A stretch of DNA of 64,000 bases from Comamonadaceae bacterium UBA4962. GTDB taxonomy: Bacteria > Pseudomonadota > Gammaproteobacteria > Burkholderiales > Burkholderiaceae_C. The position numbers and the translations under genes are program-made. The stretch is from contig DHAE01000021.1 of assembly GCA_002397315.1 (NCBI GenBank), positions 1 to 64,000 on the forward strand, written 5' to 3'. Positions 33,781-43,436 of this stretch are shown here, piece by piece (position 1 is the first letter of the stretch; each line of letters starts with the position of its first letter). The notes beneath the pieces are model-generated. The model had not been told where the DNA came from and ran no database searches. It worked only from the letters and a program-made list of their open reading frames with translations.

Positions 33781-36700
33781 ATGAAGATCCTGCCGCACTC
33801 CAGGGCCGCCCGCTGGCTCATCGCCCTCCTCGCGCCCACCGCACTCACTTTCGGGCTGTATTCACTGAGCCAGAACACCCCCGTTTCTCCGCCCAACATC
33901 ACGCCGGTGCAGCTCAGCGCGGATCCGCTCTATGCCCAGGGCTCTGGCCAGAAGCCGACCCTGACACTGGCGTTGTCGGTGGAATTTCCGACCGTAGGCG
34001 CGCAATATCGCCAGAACTACGATATCTCCACGACCTACCCGGGCTACTTCAATCCGGGCATGTGCTATCAGTACGTGAACAACGTCACGAACAAACACTT
34101 CGTCATATCGGGGGCCGCCACCAGCAACAACTGCGGAGGCAACGGCTTCAGCGGCAACTTCATGAATTGGGCCACCAGTTCCGCGATCGACATCCTGCGC
34201 CTGGGGCTGACCGGAGGAGACCGCATTGAAGATAACGCCACCAGCAGCATCCTGCAACGTGCGGTGATCCCCAACAACTTCTACGACAACGGATCCTATT
34301 TCCCGCAGAAAACTGTGGCGAACAATGTGGCGAAACAGTCTTTGCCGAGCAGCCTTTTCGCGGCGGGTGACACCTCGGGCGTGCGCATCAGCAATTGCCT
34401 GAACAGGGTGCACATCTTCACCAACGGCGTCGTACCCCAATACAGTGGGACTGATGCGTGCGACAACCCAGAAGTGCTCATGGGTCCGGTCCTGGAAACC
34501 CGCACCAATCAAGCCCGCCCATCAGGTTATACCGAATGTTCAGCCGAAGGGGGCACCTGCAGTTTCACAGGCTATCGGGAAGTAGTATTTGGTACCAACA
34601 ATTTCGGCACCAGTAACAAGTGGCTGCGGCGGCTGGTCAAAAACGGGGTCGTCTGCGACTACCTAGTGCTGGGCGACCCCGCCCCCAATGAGGGCAAGAG
34701 GTGTTTCATCAAAACCACTTCACTGACTTTTCCCGCAGACCAGAACGCCCTGGCGGGTGAGTCATTTTTTTATGCCCGCGCCAAAGTGTGCAATTCCAGC
34801 AGTGGGACCCTGCAGGACACGCGGGACATGTGCCAGCGGTATCCCAACGGCAATTTCAAGCCGGTGGGCAACATGCAGCGGTACAGCGACCGTCTTCGCC
34901 TGGCCGCCTTCGGCTACTTGATGGACAACAACCGTTCGCGGTATGGCGGCGTGCTGCGCGCGCCCATGACCTACGTGGGCAGCACCTCGTACGACGCCAA
35001 CGGCAATCTGGAGAGTGGTGCCAACCCCTATGCGGAGTGGAACGCCAATACGGGGGTGTTCAACGAAAATCCACGCAATGCCAGCGAAGGCATCAGCGGC
35101 GTGACCAACTACCTCAACCGGTTCGGCCGCACCGGCAGCAATCCAGGCACGTACAAGACCCTGGACCCGATCAGCGAGCTGTATTACGAGAGCCTGCGCT
35201 ACCTGCAGGGGCTGCAGCCGACGACCGGGGCGGTGAACAACCTGACGACCGCCAACAAGGACGGCTATCCGGTCTACACCAGCTGGACGGACCCGTTCAC
35301 AGGCGGCGACAGCAACAAGAACTACGCCTGCCTGCGCAACAGCATCCTGACCATCGGCGACAAGAACACCCACTCGGACAAATCGCTGCCCGGCAATACG
35401 CGCACGGCCAACGAAGATTACAACCGCGCTGGCGACGTGAACACAGGCAACGACGTTCCCAACTTCGTCGACTGGACGCGGGTCGTGGGCGGGTTCGAAT
35501 CCAACAACAGCGTCACCTACGTGGACGGCGGCGGAGTATCCCGCACCACGAGCAATCCCACCGGCACGACGAACGCGGGCCTTTGGGGCATGGAGGCCCA
35601 GGACACCGGTTCGGGCGGCACCTCCGCTTACTACATGGCGGGTGCAGCCTATTGGGCGCACACCCACGACATCCGCACTGCGGAAGATCGCCGGCGCCCC
35701 GGGATGCGCGTCACCACCTATGTGCTGGACGTGAACGAAGCAGGAGCCAGCAGCAACGCCGGCACCCGCCGCAGCACGCAGCTGTTCCTGACCGCCAAGT
35801 ACGGCGGCTTCAACGACGTCGACAACGACGGCAACCCGTTCACGCCCGCCAACGACCAGGGGGTGTTCAACAACCGGCACTGGGAAAAGGACACCGACCC
35901 TGGGGAAGCCAAGACCTACTTCCTCGCCAGCGATGCCACGGCGGTGCTGCGCGCGCTGGACGGCATCTTCGCGTCGGCCGCCAAGGTCAGCAGCACCATT
36001 TCCGCACCGGCCGCTTCGACCAACACATTGACGACCAGCGACGGGTTCTACTACACGGCCAGCTTCAATCCCGAGTACTGGTCGGGCGACCTGAAGCGCA
36101 ACACGATCCGGCTCAGCACCAGCGGTACCGTCCAGCTGGGCAATATCCAGAACGCCGTATCTGCCGCGGCGCGGCTCGACCGTTTGACGGACGCGCAGAC
36201 CGACGACCGCAACATCATCGTGGGGCTGGAAGGCTCCAGCAGCACGGGCGGTACTGCGGCGGCCTTCACCTGGAGCACCATCAACGACACGCTGCGCGCC
36301 CACCTCAACAAGGCCAATCCCTCCGCGACGGCAGACAATGACGGCTCGAACCGCTTGAACTTCCTCCGGGGTTACCGCGCCAGGGAAGGGACGTCGTACC
36401 GTCAGCGCAGTTCTCGCATGGGCGACATCGTGAACTCCGCCGCTGTCTATTCCGGCGCTCCCACGCCCCGCTACAACGGCATCAGCGCATACAGGACGTT
36501 CTACAACGCCAATGCGAACCGGACCAAGGCGGTCTTCATCGGCGCCAATGACGGCATGCTGCACGCCTTCAATGCCGACACGATGGATGAACTCTTTGCG
36601 TACATCCCCAGCTGGATGGGCTCCAGGTTGTCCCAGCTGTCGAACAGCACCTACAACTCCTCCGGCCACACCAGCTACGTGGACGCACCGCCCGCAGTGG

Positions 36701-38124
36701 CGGAGGCCCAGGTCGGCACGGCGTGGAAGACCGTGCTGGTTTCCGGTACGGGCGGCGGCGGCCAGGGCGTGTTCGCCCTGGACGTCACCGCTCCCGGCAG
36801 CTTCGCGGCCGACAAGGTGCTGTGGGAATTCACGGACCAGAACGACCCGGACATGGGCAATGTGGTGGGACAGCCGCGCATCGTGAAGCTGCGGACCAGT
36901 GCACCCGGCGCGACCACGCCGACCTACAAGTGGTTTGCGGCCGTCGCCAGCGGCGTCAACAACTACGTGAACGACGGTGCCGGCCGGTTCAGCACCACGG
37001 GCAGCCCTGCCCTGTTCCTGCTCGACCTGTCGAAGCCGTCCAGCGATGCCTGGGCCCTGGGCACCAATTATTTCAAGATCAGCCTGCCCATCAGCAACGA
37101 TCTGGCGACGGGAACACAGGAAACCAATGCGTCCGGGCAGGGTACGGGGGTGGGCAAGGCCACCGGTCTGCTCAACACCAACTTCACGCTGGACGCAGCC
37201 GATGCCGTAGCGTATTTCTACATGGGAGACCTGCACGGACAATTCTGGAAGCTCGACATGGGCAAGGCGAACCTTTCGAATTCGACCGCAACCTCCTGGA
37301 ATCTCGACAAGGTATCGGGATACGTCAGCAGCAGCAGCACCGCCATTCCGATGTACATCGCCAAGGACGGTGCGGGCAAGGTCCAGCCCATCACCATGGT
37401 GCCCACCATTGCCTTCGGCCCCACCGGCTCCCGCATCGTGGCTTTCGGCACGGGCAAGTACCTGGAGGCCCGCGACAACAACATCGGCACCGGCACGCAG
37501 ACGCAGTCGTTCTACGTTCTCTACGACAAGGGCAGCGTGTACTCGGAAGACGTGCAGCCCGACACCAACGGAACGGCACGCTTCAACGGCAGGGCACGGC
37601 TGCAGCAAGGCAGCATCAGTTCCGGCGCGATCACCGTCCCGAGCTTCTACTGGAACGCGCCCCGAGACGCCAACAACACCAACAAAAAGGCCGGCTGGTT
37701 CATCGACTTCCCCCTGAGCGGAAGCTCGGGCGGCGAGCGCCAGATCACCTCCGCGAGCCTGTTCGGGCAGGACATCCTGTTCACCAGCCTGCTGCCTCCC
37801 AGCGCCTCCACCAATGCCTGCGGCGGCGGCTCCAGCTACGCCTACCAGGCGAATCTGGCCTCCGGCCTGGGCTCCATCGTGGCGTTGTCCAGCGGCGCCC
37901 AGGGCGCCCCCATGGTGTTCAACATCGGGGAAGCCCAGACATCCGTAAGCGACTCCACGGGTGCCCGCACCAAAACGGAGAGGGCCGTGATCGTGCGGCC
38001 CGGCGCCACGGCGGACGAGGGGGTGACCTTCTCGGACACCAAATCCGCGACTTCGATGGTCGGACGCATCAGCTGGCGGCAGATCAACAATTACCGCGAA
38101 CTCCGCAACAAGGAATGGAATTGA
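33781..38124 (+). CDS. pilY1: Type IV pilus tip adhesin/assembly factor PilY1
   Basis: A 1447-residue exported protein with a signal-like N-terminus (ARWLIALLAPTALTFGLYS). The large N-terminal part (to about residue 700) is unlike any family I can name and includes a local GC dip. The C-terminal half is the PilY1 beta-propeller: KAVFIGANDGMLHAFNADT, YIPSWMGSRLSQL, WKTVLVSGTGGGGQGVFALD, YFYMGDLHGQFWKLD and RIVAFGTGKYLEA. A DVDNDGN calcium-type loop lies near residue 679. It acts at the pilus base or tip and controls extension, retraction and adhesion. It starts 19 bp after pilX. Confidence 0.93.
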   Translation: MKILPHSRAARWLIALLAPTALTFGLYSLSQNTPVSPPNITPVQLSADPLYAQGSGQKPTLTLALSVEFPTVGAQYRQNYDISTTYPGYFNPGMCYQYVNNVTNKHFVISGAATSNNCGGNGFSGNFMNWATSSAIDILRLGLTGGDRIEDNATSSILQRAVIPNNFYDNGSYFPQKTVANNVAKQSLPSSLFAAGDTSGVRISNCLNRVHIFTNGVVPQYSGTDACDNPEVLMGPVLETRTNQARPSGYTECSAEGGTCSFTGYREVVFGTNNFGTSNKWLRRLVKNGVVCDYLVLGDPAPNEGKRCFIKTTSLTFPADQNALAGESFFYARAKVCNSSSGTLQDTRDMCQRYPNGNFKPVGNMQRYSDRLRLAAFGYLMDNNRSRYGGVLRAPMTYVGSTSYDANGNLESGANPYAEWNANTGVFNENPRNASEGISGVTNYLNRFGRTGSNPGTYKTLDPISELYYESLRYLQGLQPTTGAVNNLTTANKDGYPVYTSWTDPFTGGDSNKNYACLRNSILTIGDKNTHSDKSLPGNTRTANEDYNRAGDVNTGNDVPNFVDWTRVVGGFESNNSVTYVDGGGVSRTTSNPTGTTNAGLWGMEAQDTGSGGTSAYYMAGAAYWAHTHDIRTAEDRRRPGMRVTTYVLDVNEAGASSNAGTRRSTQLFLTAKYGGFNDVDNDGNPFTPANDQGVFNNRHWEKDTDPGEAKTYFLASDATAVLRALDGIFASAAKVSSTISAPAASTNTLTTSDGFYYTASFNPEYWSGDLKRNTIRLSTSGTVQLGNIQNAVSAAARLDRLTDAQTDDRNIIVGLEGSSSTGGTAAAFTWSTINDTLRAHLNKANPSATADNDGSNRLNFLRGYRAREGTSYRQRSSRMGDIVNSAAVYSGAPTPRYNGISAYRTFYNANANRTKAVFIGANDGMLHAFNADTMDELFAYIPSWMGSRLSQLSNSTYNSSGHTSYVDAPPAVAEAQVGTAWKTVLVSGTGGGGQGVFALDVTAPGSFAADKVLWEFTDQNDPDMGNVVGQPRIVKLRTSAPGATTPTYKWFAAVASGVNNYVNDGAGRFSTTGSPALFLLDLSKPSSDAWALGTNYFKISLPISNDLATGTQETNASGQGTGVGKATGLLNTNFTLDAADAVAYFYMGDLHGQFWKLDMGKANLSNSTATSWNLDKVSGYVSSSSTAIPMYIAKDGAGKVQPITMVPTIAFGPTGSRIVAFGTGKYLEARDNNIGTGTQTQSFYVLYDKGSVYSEDVQPDTNGTARFNGRARLQQGSISSGAITVPSFYWNAPRDANNTNKKAGWFIDFPLSGSSGGERQITSASLFGQDILFTSLLPPSASTNACGGGSSYAYQANLASGLGSIVALSSGAQGAPMVFNIGEAQTSVSDSTGARTKTERAVIVRPGATADEGVTFSDTKSATSMVGRISWRQINNYRELRNKEWN

Positions 38125-38126
38125 GC

Positions 38127-38561
38127 ATGTCGGCACGCAAGCAATCGCGGGGGTTCACCCTCATCGAACTCATGATCGTGGTCGCCGTGATCGGGATCCT
38201 CGCCTCGGTGGCCTACCCGTCCTACCAGGAATACGTGCGCAAGTCGAAGCGGGCCGAAGGGCGCACCGCGCTGATGGAACTGCTCCAGCAGCAGGAGCGC
38301 TACATGACGCAGAACAACACCTATCTGGCGATCAGCACCGCAGGATCGACCTCCACGCCCTTCAAGACCTTCTCGGGCGACAGCCGCAGTACGGCGGCCT
38401 ACTGGCTGGGCGCTCGTGCCTGCACGGGGCAGACCATCGACAACTGCGTCCAGGTGTTCGCGGAACCCAAGTACACCGATCCCTCCATCACCGAGCTGAA
38501 CATCACCAGTACGGGCGTGAAGGGTTGCACGGGCAACAACACGTCGGTCTGTTGGAAATGA
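38127..38561 (+). CDS. pilE: Type IV pilin-like minor pilin PilE
   Basis: A 144-residue prepilin. The leader ends KQSRG, followed by FTLIELMIVVAVIGILASVAYPSYQEYVRKSKRAEGR, a textbook class IVa N-terminus with Glu5. Four Cys near the C-terminus may form a D-region disulfide (CTGQTIDNC and GCTGNNTSVC). It lies two bases after the pilY1 stop and overlaps fimT by 4 bp. In this operon context it is a minor pilin rather than the major PilA subunit. Confidence 0.92.
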   Translation: MSARKQSRGFTLIELMIVVAVIGILASVAYPSYQEYVRKSKRAEGRTALMELLQQQERYMTQNNTYLAISTAGSTSTPFKTFSGDSRSTAAYWLGARACTGQTIDNCVQVFAEPKYTDPSITELNITSTGVKGCTGNNTSVCWK

Positions 38562-39145
38562 CGCTGCCCACCAATTCCTGGCGCCGTCAGCGGAACACCG
38601 CCACCGGGTTCACGCTGATCGAACTCATGGTCACGATCGCCTTGATGGCCATCCTGCTGGGCATCGCGGCGCCCAGCTTCGTGACGTTCAAACGCAATTC
38701 CGAACTCACCAGCATCGCCAACAACTTCCTGGCGGCCCTGAACGCCGCGCGCACCGAGGCCATGAAGCGCAACATGTTCGCCTTGGTCATGCCGGCCAAC
38801 AACGACAACGATTGGTCCCAGGGCTGGAACGTCTTCGTGGACACGAACGACAACGGCGTTTTCGACAGCGGCGACATCGTGGTCATGCAGCAGGAAGCCC
38901 CTCCGCCCTACATCACGCTGACGGGCAACGGCAGCACGGCCGCCAGCCGCAGTTACGTGCGGTACGATGGTTCCGGCTTCTCGCGGCCCATGGGCGGCAA
39001 TCCGGCCAACACTACGTTGACCATCGCCCGCAGTGATGCCAGCTCCGATGTGCGGCAAATACGGCGTATCGTGGTGGCCGTGACCGGCCGCCCGCGGGTA
39101 TGTACGCCCAGGTCGAGCTCCGACACCACCTGCTCGGCCTCATGA
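38558..39145 (+). CDS. fimT: GspH/FimT family pseudopilin
   Basis: A 195-residue minor pilin. The leader ends NTATG, then FTLIELMVTIALMAILLGIAAPSF. The globular part has NNFLAALNAARTEAMKRN, then GWNVFVDTNDNGVFDSGD, the Asp-rich loop typical of FimT/GspH. FimT proteins in other bacteria bind DNA and aid natural uptake; whether this one does is unknown. Start ATG overlaps the pilE stop (ATGA). Last gene of the pilus operon. Confidence 0.9.
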   Translation: MTLPTNSWRRQRNTATGFTLIELMVTIALMAILLGIAAPSFVTFKRNSELTSIANNFLAALNAARTEAMKRNMFALVMPANNDNDWSQGWNVFVDTNDNGVFDSGDIVVMQQEAPPPYITLTGNGSTAASRSYVRYDGSGFSRPMGGNPANTTLTIARSDASSDVRQIRRIVVAVTGRPRVCTPRSSSDTTCSAS

Positions 39146-39163
39146 GAGCGGCCCGCGGCGCTG

Positions 39164-39207
39164 GCTGCGGAAGGGTCACGGCGTGCTGACTGCCGCAGCG
39201 TCTTTTT
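39164..39207 (+). terminator. Possible terminator after the minor-pilin operon
   Basis: GCTGCGG (39164-39170) pairs with CCGCAGC (39193-39199) around a 22-base loop, followed by a T run at 39203-39207. The long loop makes it weaker than a standard intrinsic terminator. It sits between fimT and ribD. Confidence 0.4.
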
Positions 39208-39244
39208 GCGGTGCAGCTCCTACACACCGCCACGGACCACTGAA

Positions 39245-40354
39245 ATGAACTCTACGCACATGCAGCGTGCGCTCGCGCTCGCTGCGCAGGCGATTCGCCT
39301 CTCCAATCCCAACCCCCGCGTCGGCTGCGTCATCACCTCGACCGCAGGTGAGGTGCTGAGCGAGGGATTCACCCAGCAGGCGGGAGGCCCGCATGCCGAG
39401 GTCGTGGCCCTGCGCCACGCGGCGGCCCGGGGTATCGACCTGCGTGGAGCGACGGCCTATGTCACCCTGGAGCCCTGCTCGCACCACGGCCGCACGGGGC
39501 CATGCTGCGACGCGCTCGTCCAGGCGGGCATCCGACGGGTCGTGGCCTCGCTGGCCGATCCCAATCCGCTGGTGGCAGGCCAGGGCTTCGAGCGACTGCG
39601 GGCGGCCGGCGTCGACGTGGAGGTCGGCCCGGGCGCGGCGGCGTCGCGGGAGCTCAACATCGGCTTCTTCAGCCGCATGCAGCGCGGCCTGCCCTGGGTG
39701 CGCATGAAGGCAGCCACGTCACTGGACGGGTTTACCGCCCTGCCCGATGGCACCAGCCAGTGGATCACCTCGCCCGAAGCGCGCGCCGACGGACACGCCT
39801 GGCGCGCCCGCGCCTGCGCCGTGCTCACTGGCATCGGGACCATCCTCGCGGACGATCCCCGGCTCGACGTACGGGAGGTGGAGACGCCGCGCCAGCCCCA
39901 TCTGGCCATCGTCGACAGCGGGCTGCGGACGCCGCCAGGCGCCCGCCTGTTCAACGTACCGGAGCGTCAGGTCCTGATTTACACCACCAGCGGCGACGCG
40001 GCGAAGGGAGTGGCGCTGCAGGAGCGCGGCGCCCAAGTCATCGCCGCGCCGTTGGCTGACGGTGGGCACGTCGATCTGCAGTGGGTTCTGCAGGATCTGG
40101 CCCGCCAGCGCAGCGTGAACGAACTGCACGTGGAAGCGGGTGCCCGGCTCAACGGCGCCCTCGTGCAAGCCCGGCTGGTGGATGAAATCCTGCTGTACAT
40201 GGCACCCACGCTGCTGGGTGCGGGCCGAGGCATGGCGCAGTGGGGGCCGCTGAGTACCCTGGATGAAGCCAGGACGATGGCGTGGCATGCCATCGACCGG
40301 GTCGGCGCCGACCTGCGCATCATTGCGCGCGGAGCGGGACGACACGTTTTCTGA
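39245..40354 (+). CDS. ribD: Bifunctional riboflavin deaminase/reductase RibD
   Basis: A 369-residue RibD. The N-terminal deaminase domain has NPNPRVGCVI, the zinc/catalytic GGPHAEVVALRHA and VTLEPCSHHGRTGPCCDAL. The C-terminal reductase has RMKAATSLDGFTALPDGTSQWITS, then VLTGIGTILADDPRLDVR and ELHVEAGARLNGALV. It carries out the second and third steps of riboflavin synthesis, using NADPH in the latter. The ATG at 39245 precedes the family start. No FMN riboswitch is visible in the 100 bp upstream. Confidence 0.95.
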   Translation: MNSTHMQRALALAAQAIRLSNPNPRVGCVITSTAGEVLSEGFTQQAGGPHAEVVALRHAAARGIDLRGATAYVTLEPCSHHGRTGPCCDALVQAGIRRVVASLADPNPLVAGQGFERLRAAGVDVEVGPGAAASRELNIGFFSRMQRGLPWVRMKAATSLDGFTALPDGTSQWITSPEARADGHAWRARACAVLTGIGTILADDPRLDVREVETPRQPHLAIVDSGLRTPPGARLFNVPERQVLIYTTSGDAAKGVALQERGAQVIAAPLADGGHVDLQWVLQDLARQRSVNELHVEAGARLNGALVQARLVDEILLYMAPTLLGAGRGMAQWGPLSTLDEARTMAWHAIDRVGADLRIIARGAGRHVF

Positions 40355-40366
40355 AAGCCCTTCCCA

Positions 40367-40999
40367 TCACTTGCCGCCCGCAGCCGCCTTGTCCGCGCTC
40401 ACGCCCACTTCCTGGGCCAGCTGCTGCGCCATCTCCAGATGGTGCTTCAGCTTCGGCAGCGTCTTCTGCGCAAAAGCCTTCACGTCCGGGTCGCGTGCAT
40501 CCCGTGCGCCCTTCTCGAAGAGCGCGACCGTGTCGCGGTGCGCCTGCAGGCCCATGCTCTCCATGTAGCGCTTGTCGAAGTCCGCGCCGTCGGCTGTGCC
40601 CAGCAGCTTGATCTTGCCCTCCTGCACCAGGGAGGGCCCTTCGGGAACGCGCACGTTCTTCGACGCCGCCAGCGCGGCCAGTTCCTGGTTCGCCTTGGTG
40701 TGGTCGTCCACCATCTGCTGTGCGAAGGCGCGCACCTTGGGGTTCTGGGCCTTCGTCAGCGCGAGCTGGCTGCTCTTGACCTCGGCGTGGCCGCTGTGGG
40801 CGGCATCGTCCAGGAAAGACTTGTCGGCGCGCTGCAGGCGCGATGCCTGGCCTTCGGCACCGTCCACGGCGCGTGCGGCGCCGGCTTCGGGCTGGTTCGG
40901 GTTGGACGACTGGGCGGCGGTCTGTGCGGCGGCGCCCGACGCGTAGGCGACGCATGCCAGGGCGACGGAGGCGGAAAGCAGCAGATGGCGGTGGTTCAT
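40367..40999 (-). CDS. DUF4142 exported protein
   Basis: A 210-residue protein with a Sec signal (LLLSASVALACVAYASGAAAQ). The DUF4142 helical domain follows: KSFLDDAAHSGHAEVKSSQLAL, then NPKVRAFAQQMVDDHTKANQEL and a second repeat-like half, DPDVKAFAQKTLPKLKHHLEMAQQL. The fold is ferritin-like but I see no metal-site set. The family is periplasmic and linked to stress responses, with no proven activity. AGGAG precedes the ATG at 40999. Convergent with ribD. Confidence 0.88.
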   Translation of the reverse strand: MNHRHLLLSASVALACVAYASGAAAQTAAQSSNPNQPEAGAARAVDGAEGQASRLQRADKSFLDDAAHSGHAEVKSSQLALTKAQNPKVRAFAQQMVDDHTKANQELAALAASKNVRVPEGPSLVQEGKIKLLGTADGADFDKRYMESMGLQAHRDTVALFEKGARDARDPDVKAFAQKTLPKLKHHLEMAQQLAQEVGVSADKAAAGGK

Positions 41000-41175
41000 G
41001 GCAGTACTCCTATTGAGGTGATGAGGAAAAGGAATGCCGTGCAGGGGCGCAACGTCTCTGCGCGGCGGCACAGCAGGTATCCGGCAAGGCGCATGCCCTG
41101 GGGGATGGCGGCAGATCGGGTCGCCACCGCGCCATGCGCGGCTGCTTTTGAAATATTTCCGGCGGCGCCGCGGCT

Positions 41176-42060
41176 TCAAGTGGACGGTCCCGCTCCCGCC
41201 CCCATCCAGGACAAGCATCCCCAGCGCAGCCGCGAATCGCTCACGAGCAGCACCCCCTGTCCGTACAGTCGGCCAGCCCGGGCGGGATCGCCGAGCCGCA
41301 CGGCCCACAGAGCGCCGGAGCGGTCTGCCCACACCACGCGCGCATCGGCGGCGGACAGCCGGTCCATCGCTTCCGCGGCGGAAATCCCGGGCCGGAACAG
41401 CACCATGACGTCGCCACCGCGATCGCCCTGGGGCCACACGGAGGCGAGCGCGGCCCCGCTCACGACCAGCAGGGCGGTCAGCCAGCGTCCCGTCGCCCTG
41501 CGGCCCGGCGCCTGCGGTTCTGCCCGCGCCTCAGGGTGCAGCGCGGGCGCGGCCTTGCCCGTGGAATCGCCGCCGCTCCGCGGCCGCGCAGTCACGAGCC
41601 GCCAGCCGAGGCCCAGGGGAACGGCACCGAACACCGCGAGCCAGCCGATGTCCCACAACAGCGGAGTCTCCGCAGCATCGCGCACCCGGTGCAGGCCCAG
41701 CAGCCAGTGCGAGAGCACGGCATCCAGCAGATGCCAGAGACCGAAGCCGAGCAGAGCCCAGCCGCCGGTCTGCCGGCCCGCGCCAGGCGAGGCCAGCAGA
41801 TCGCGGGCCTTCCAGAGCTTCCATAGCCCGACGGCCGCGATGGCGTACATGAGCGCGTGGAACAGCCCGTCGGCCAGGATCTGCGCCCGGATGTCTTCGA
41901 GCACGGGCGAGCGCACGCGGCTCAGCAGGTGGTGCCATTGCAGCACCTGATGCAGGAGGATGCCGTCGAAGAAGCCGCCCAGGCCGAAACCGATGCAGCC
42001 CGCGGCCCAGGCCAGCGGCCGAAAGGAACGACCCTGGCGGGTCGCGGTGGCTTCATGCAT
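41176..42060 (-). CDS. DUF2243 integral membrane protein
   Basis: A 294-residue protein. The N-terminal part is DUF2243: GFGLGGFFDGILLHQVLQWHH, then DGLFHALMYAIAAVGLWKL, the GFGLWHLLDAVLSHWLLGLHR segment and LLWDIGWLAVFGAVPLGLGWRL, with conserved His residues in four membrane spans. A fifth span lies at about residues 195-213, followed by a ~80-residue extracytoplasmic tail that is not part of the usual domain. The paired membrane His residues suggest metal or haem contact, but no function is known. Confidence 0.82.
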   Translation of the reverse strand: MHEATATRQGRSFRPLAWAAGCIGFGLGGFFDGILLHQVLQWHHLLSRVRSPVLEDIRAQILADGLFHALMYAIAAVGLWKLWKARDLLASPGAGRQTGGWALLGFGLWHLLDAVLSHWLLGLHRVRDAAETPLLWDIGWLAVFGAVPLGLGWRLVTARPRSGGDSTGKAAPALHPEARAEPQAPGRRATGRWLTALLVVSGAALASVWPQGDRGGDVMVLFRPGISAAEAMDRLSAADARVVWADRSGALWAVRLGDPARAGRLYGQGVLLVSDSRLRWGCLSWMGAGAGPST

Positions 42061-42084
42061 GGGGCAGGCCGCAGTGAGGAGGCA

Positions 42085-42501
42085 TCAGTGCTGCTGGCCG
42101 CGGTCGCGCGTCTCGCCGATCAGGGCCGCACCCTGGCGGGACGAAGGCATGGGGCCATCGGGGGTGTCGCCGCCGTAGTCGAGCCCCAGGCCGCGGGCGG
42201 ATCCCGAGGAGTCGACCGAGGCGATCGGCCCCGTCTGCACGCGGTCGGAATGCCGGTCGCCAGGGCGTTGGCGTTCGCGGTTGCCGTAGGTGCTTTCATC
42301 GCCGCTGCCGCCGAACCGGCGCCCGCCTTCGCCGGTGGCGAGGTTCTCGGCGCCCGGCGGCGTGGCGGCGGAGCGGGGATCGTCGCGCATGCCGTACTGG
42401 TCGTAGTGGCCGGTGTCGCGGCGGCGCTCCCGTTCGTCGGCCACGATGCTGTCGGCCACGGGATCGGGGATGGTGCGAGGGGGAGTGTTGTCAGATGCCA
42501 T
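42085..42501 (-). CDS. Hydrophilic hypothetical protein, probably disordered
   Basis: A 138-residue protein with almost no hydrophobic stretches, rich in Gly, Asp, Arg and Pro (for example DPVADSIVADERERRRDTGHYDQYG in pieces). No domain is recognised. Such composition fits an intrinsically disordered stress protein. Lies between DUF2243 and DUF3606 genes on the same strand, 27 bp from the latter's stop. The codon pattern looks coding, but there is no family support. Confidence 0.65.
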   Translation of the reverse strand: MASDNTPPRTIPDPVADSIVADERERRRDTGHYDQYGMRDDPRSAATPPGAENLATGEGGRRFGGSGDESTYGNRERQRPGDRHSDRVQTGPIASVDSSGSARGLGLDYGGDTPDGPMPSSRQGAALIGETRDRGQQH

Positions 42502-42528
42502 GGAATGCTCCGTTGCGTCGTGCTTCGG

Positions 42529-42723
42529 TTATTGGGTGCGCTCGCGGTGCTGCGCCAGGTAGCTGCGCACGGCCTCCGCCGAATGGCCCACGGCCTGCAC
42601 GGCCCTTCGCAGCTCGTATTCGTCGCAATTGAGCACGGAAGCCCAGTCGCGCACTTCGTAATCTTCGGAAAGGTTGATGAGCCGCCGGTCTGCGCCGCCC
42701 ACCTGGGTCTTGTCGTCCGCCAT
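42529..42723 (-). CDS. DUF3606 small protein
   Basis: A 64-residue protein almost wholly made of the DUF3606 motif: RLINLSEDYEVRDWASVLNC, then EYELRRAVQAVGHSAEAVRSYL. A strong GAGGAG lies before the ATG at 42723. It is a paralogue of 7663-7881 and sits in a run of small stress-type genes on the same strand. Confidence 0.88.
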   Translation of the reverse strand: MADDKTQVGGADRRLINLSEDYEVRDWASVLNCDEYELRRAVQAVGHSAEAVRSYLAQHRERTQ

Positions 42724-42821
42724 GGAAAAACTCCTCTGCAATGCATGGTGCGATGCATCCATGCTGAGCGCCGCGCCGCAGATCGGGCGTAGGACAAGCC
42801 CGGCCGGCCGCTCCGGAACTG

Positions 42822-43436
42822 TCACACGGGGTTTCCGGACTTGCGCCCGGCGGAAGGCGTCCCTGGCCGCACGTCGCACTGAAATGCCTCTTCCAGTTGC
42901 CGCATGGCGCTTCGCTTGCGCGTGGGGCTTTCCGCGGCGGTGCAGTCCTCGGGCACCCAGACGTCGTAGCCCAGCATGCGTGCGTCGGTGGCACTCAGCA
43001 TCACGCACATGTCGGCGGCCAGGCCCGCGATGACGACGCGCCGCGTGTTCATCTGCCGCAGCAGGTGCAGCAGCGGTGTGGACTGGAAGGCCGAGTGGCA
43101 AGGCTTGAGCAGGGTGAGGTCGTTCGGCCCCGGCGCCATGAGCCGCGCCAGCTCGCCCCGCGGGCCCGGCAGCTCCTGGCAGGCGGCCAGCAGGTCGCTG
43201 AATTCGCTGTGCCAGGTGCCGTAGTTGTCGTTCGCATAGACCACCGGCACCTTGTGGGCCGTGAGCCGCTTGCGCAGTTGCAGCGTGGCCCGCGCCGCGC
43301 GCAATGCGCCGGGCAGCAGATCGTCGGCCGTGGGAAAGTTCAGCGGATTGATGACGTCCACCAGGAGCAGCACGTCGTGGTGGCGCGGCAGCTTGGTGCG
43401 GCGCAGGGAAGCAGCGGAGGACACGGTGGCAGGCAT
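42822..43436 (-). CDS. Isochorismatase-family cysteine hydrolase
   Basis: A 204-residue hydrolase with the expected Asp-Lys-Cys triad: Asp in VLLLVDVINPLNF, Lys in LTLLKPCHSAF and Cys in LAADMCVMLSATDARML. The cis-peptide region VVIAGLAADMC is also typical. Members cleave nicotinamide, N-carbamoyl compounds, isochorismate and others; the substrate here is not evident. It lies near DUF3606 and DUF421 genes on the same strand, about 100 bp apart, so a shared transcript is possible. Confidence 0.88.
   Translation of the reverse strand: MPATVSSAASLRRTKLPRHHDVLLLVDVINPLNFPTADDLLPGALRAARATLQLRKRLTAHKVPVVYANDNYGTWHSEFSDLLAACQELPGPRGELARLMAPGPNDLTLLKPCHSAFQSTPLLHLLRQMNTRRVVIAGLAADMCVMLSATDARMLGYDVWVPEDCTAAESPTRKRSAMRQLEEAFQCDVRPGTPSAGRKSGNPV

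Noticed and set aside
34762..38136. Very long minus-strand reading frame opposite pilY1
   Set aside because: The frame is open because of high GC and the codon pattern of pilY1 on the other strand. Its product has no signal, domain or family character, while the plus strand is clearly PilY1.
39146..39244. FMN riboswitch ahead of ribD
   Set aside because: The ~100 bp before ribD lack the conserved RFN-element blocks; only a possible terminator for the pilus operon is present.
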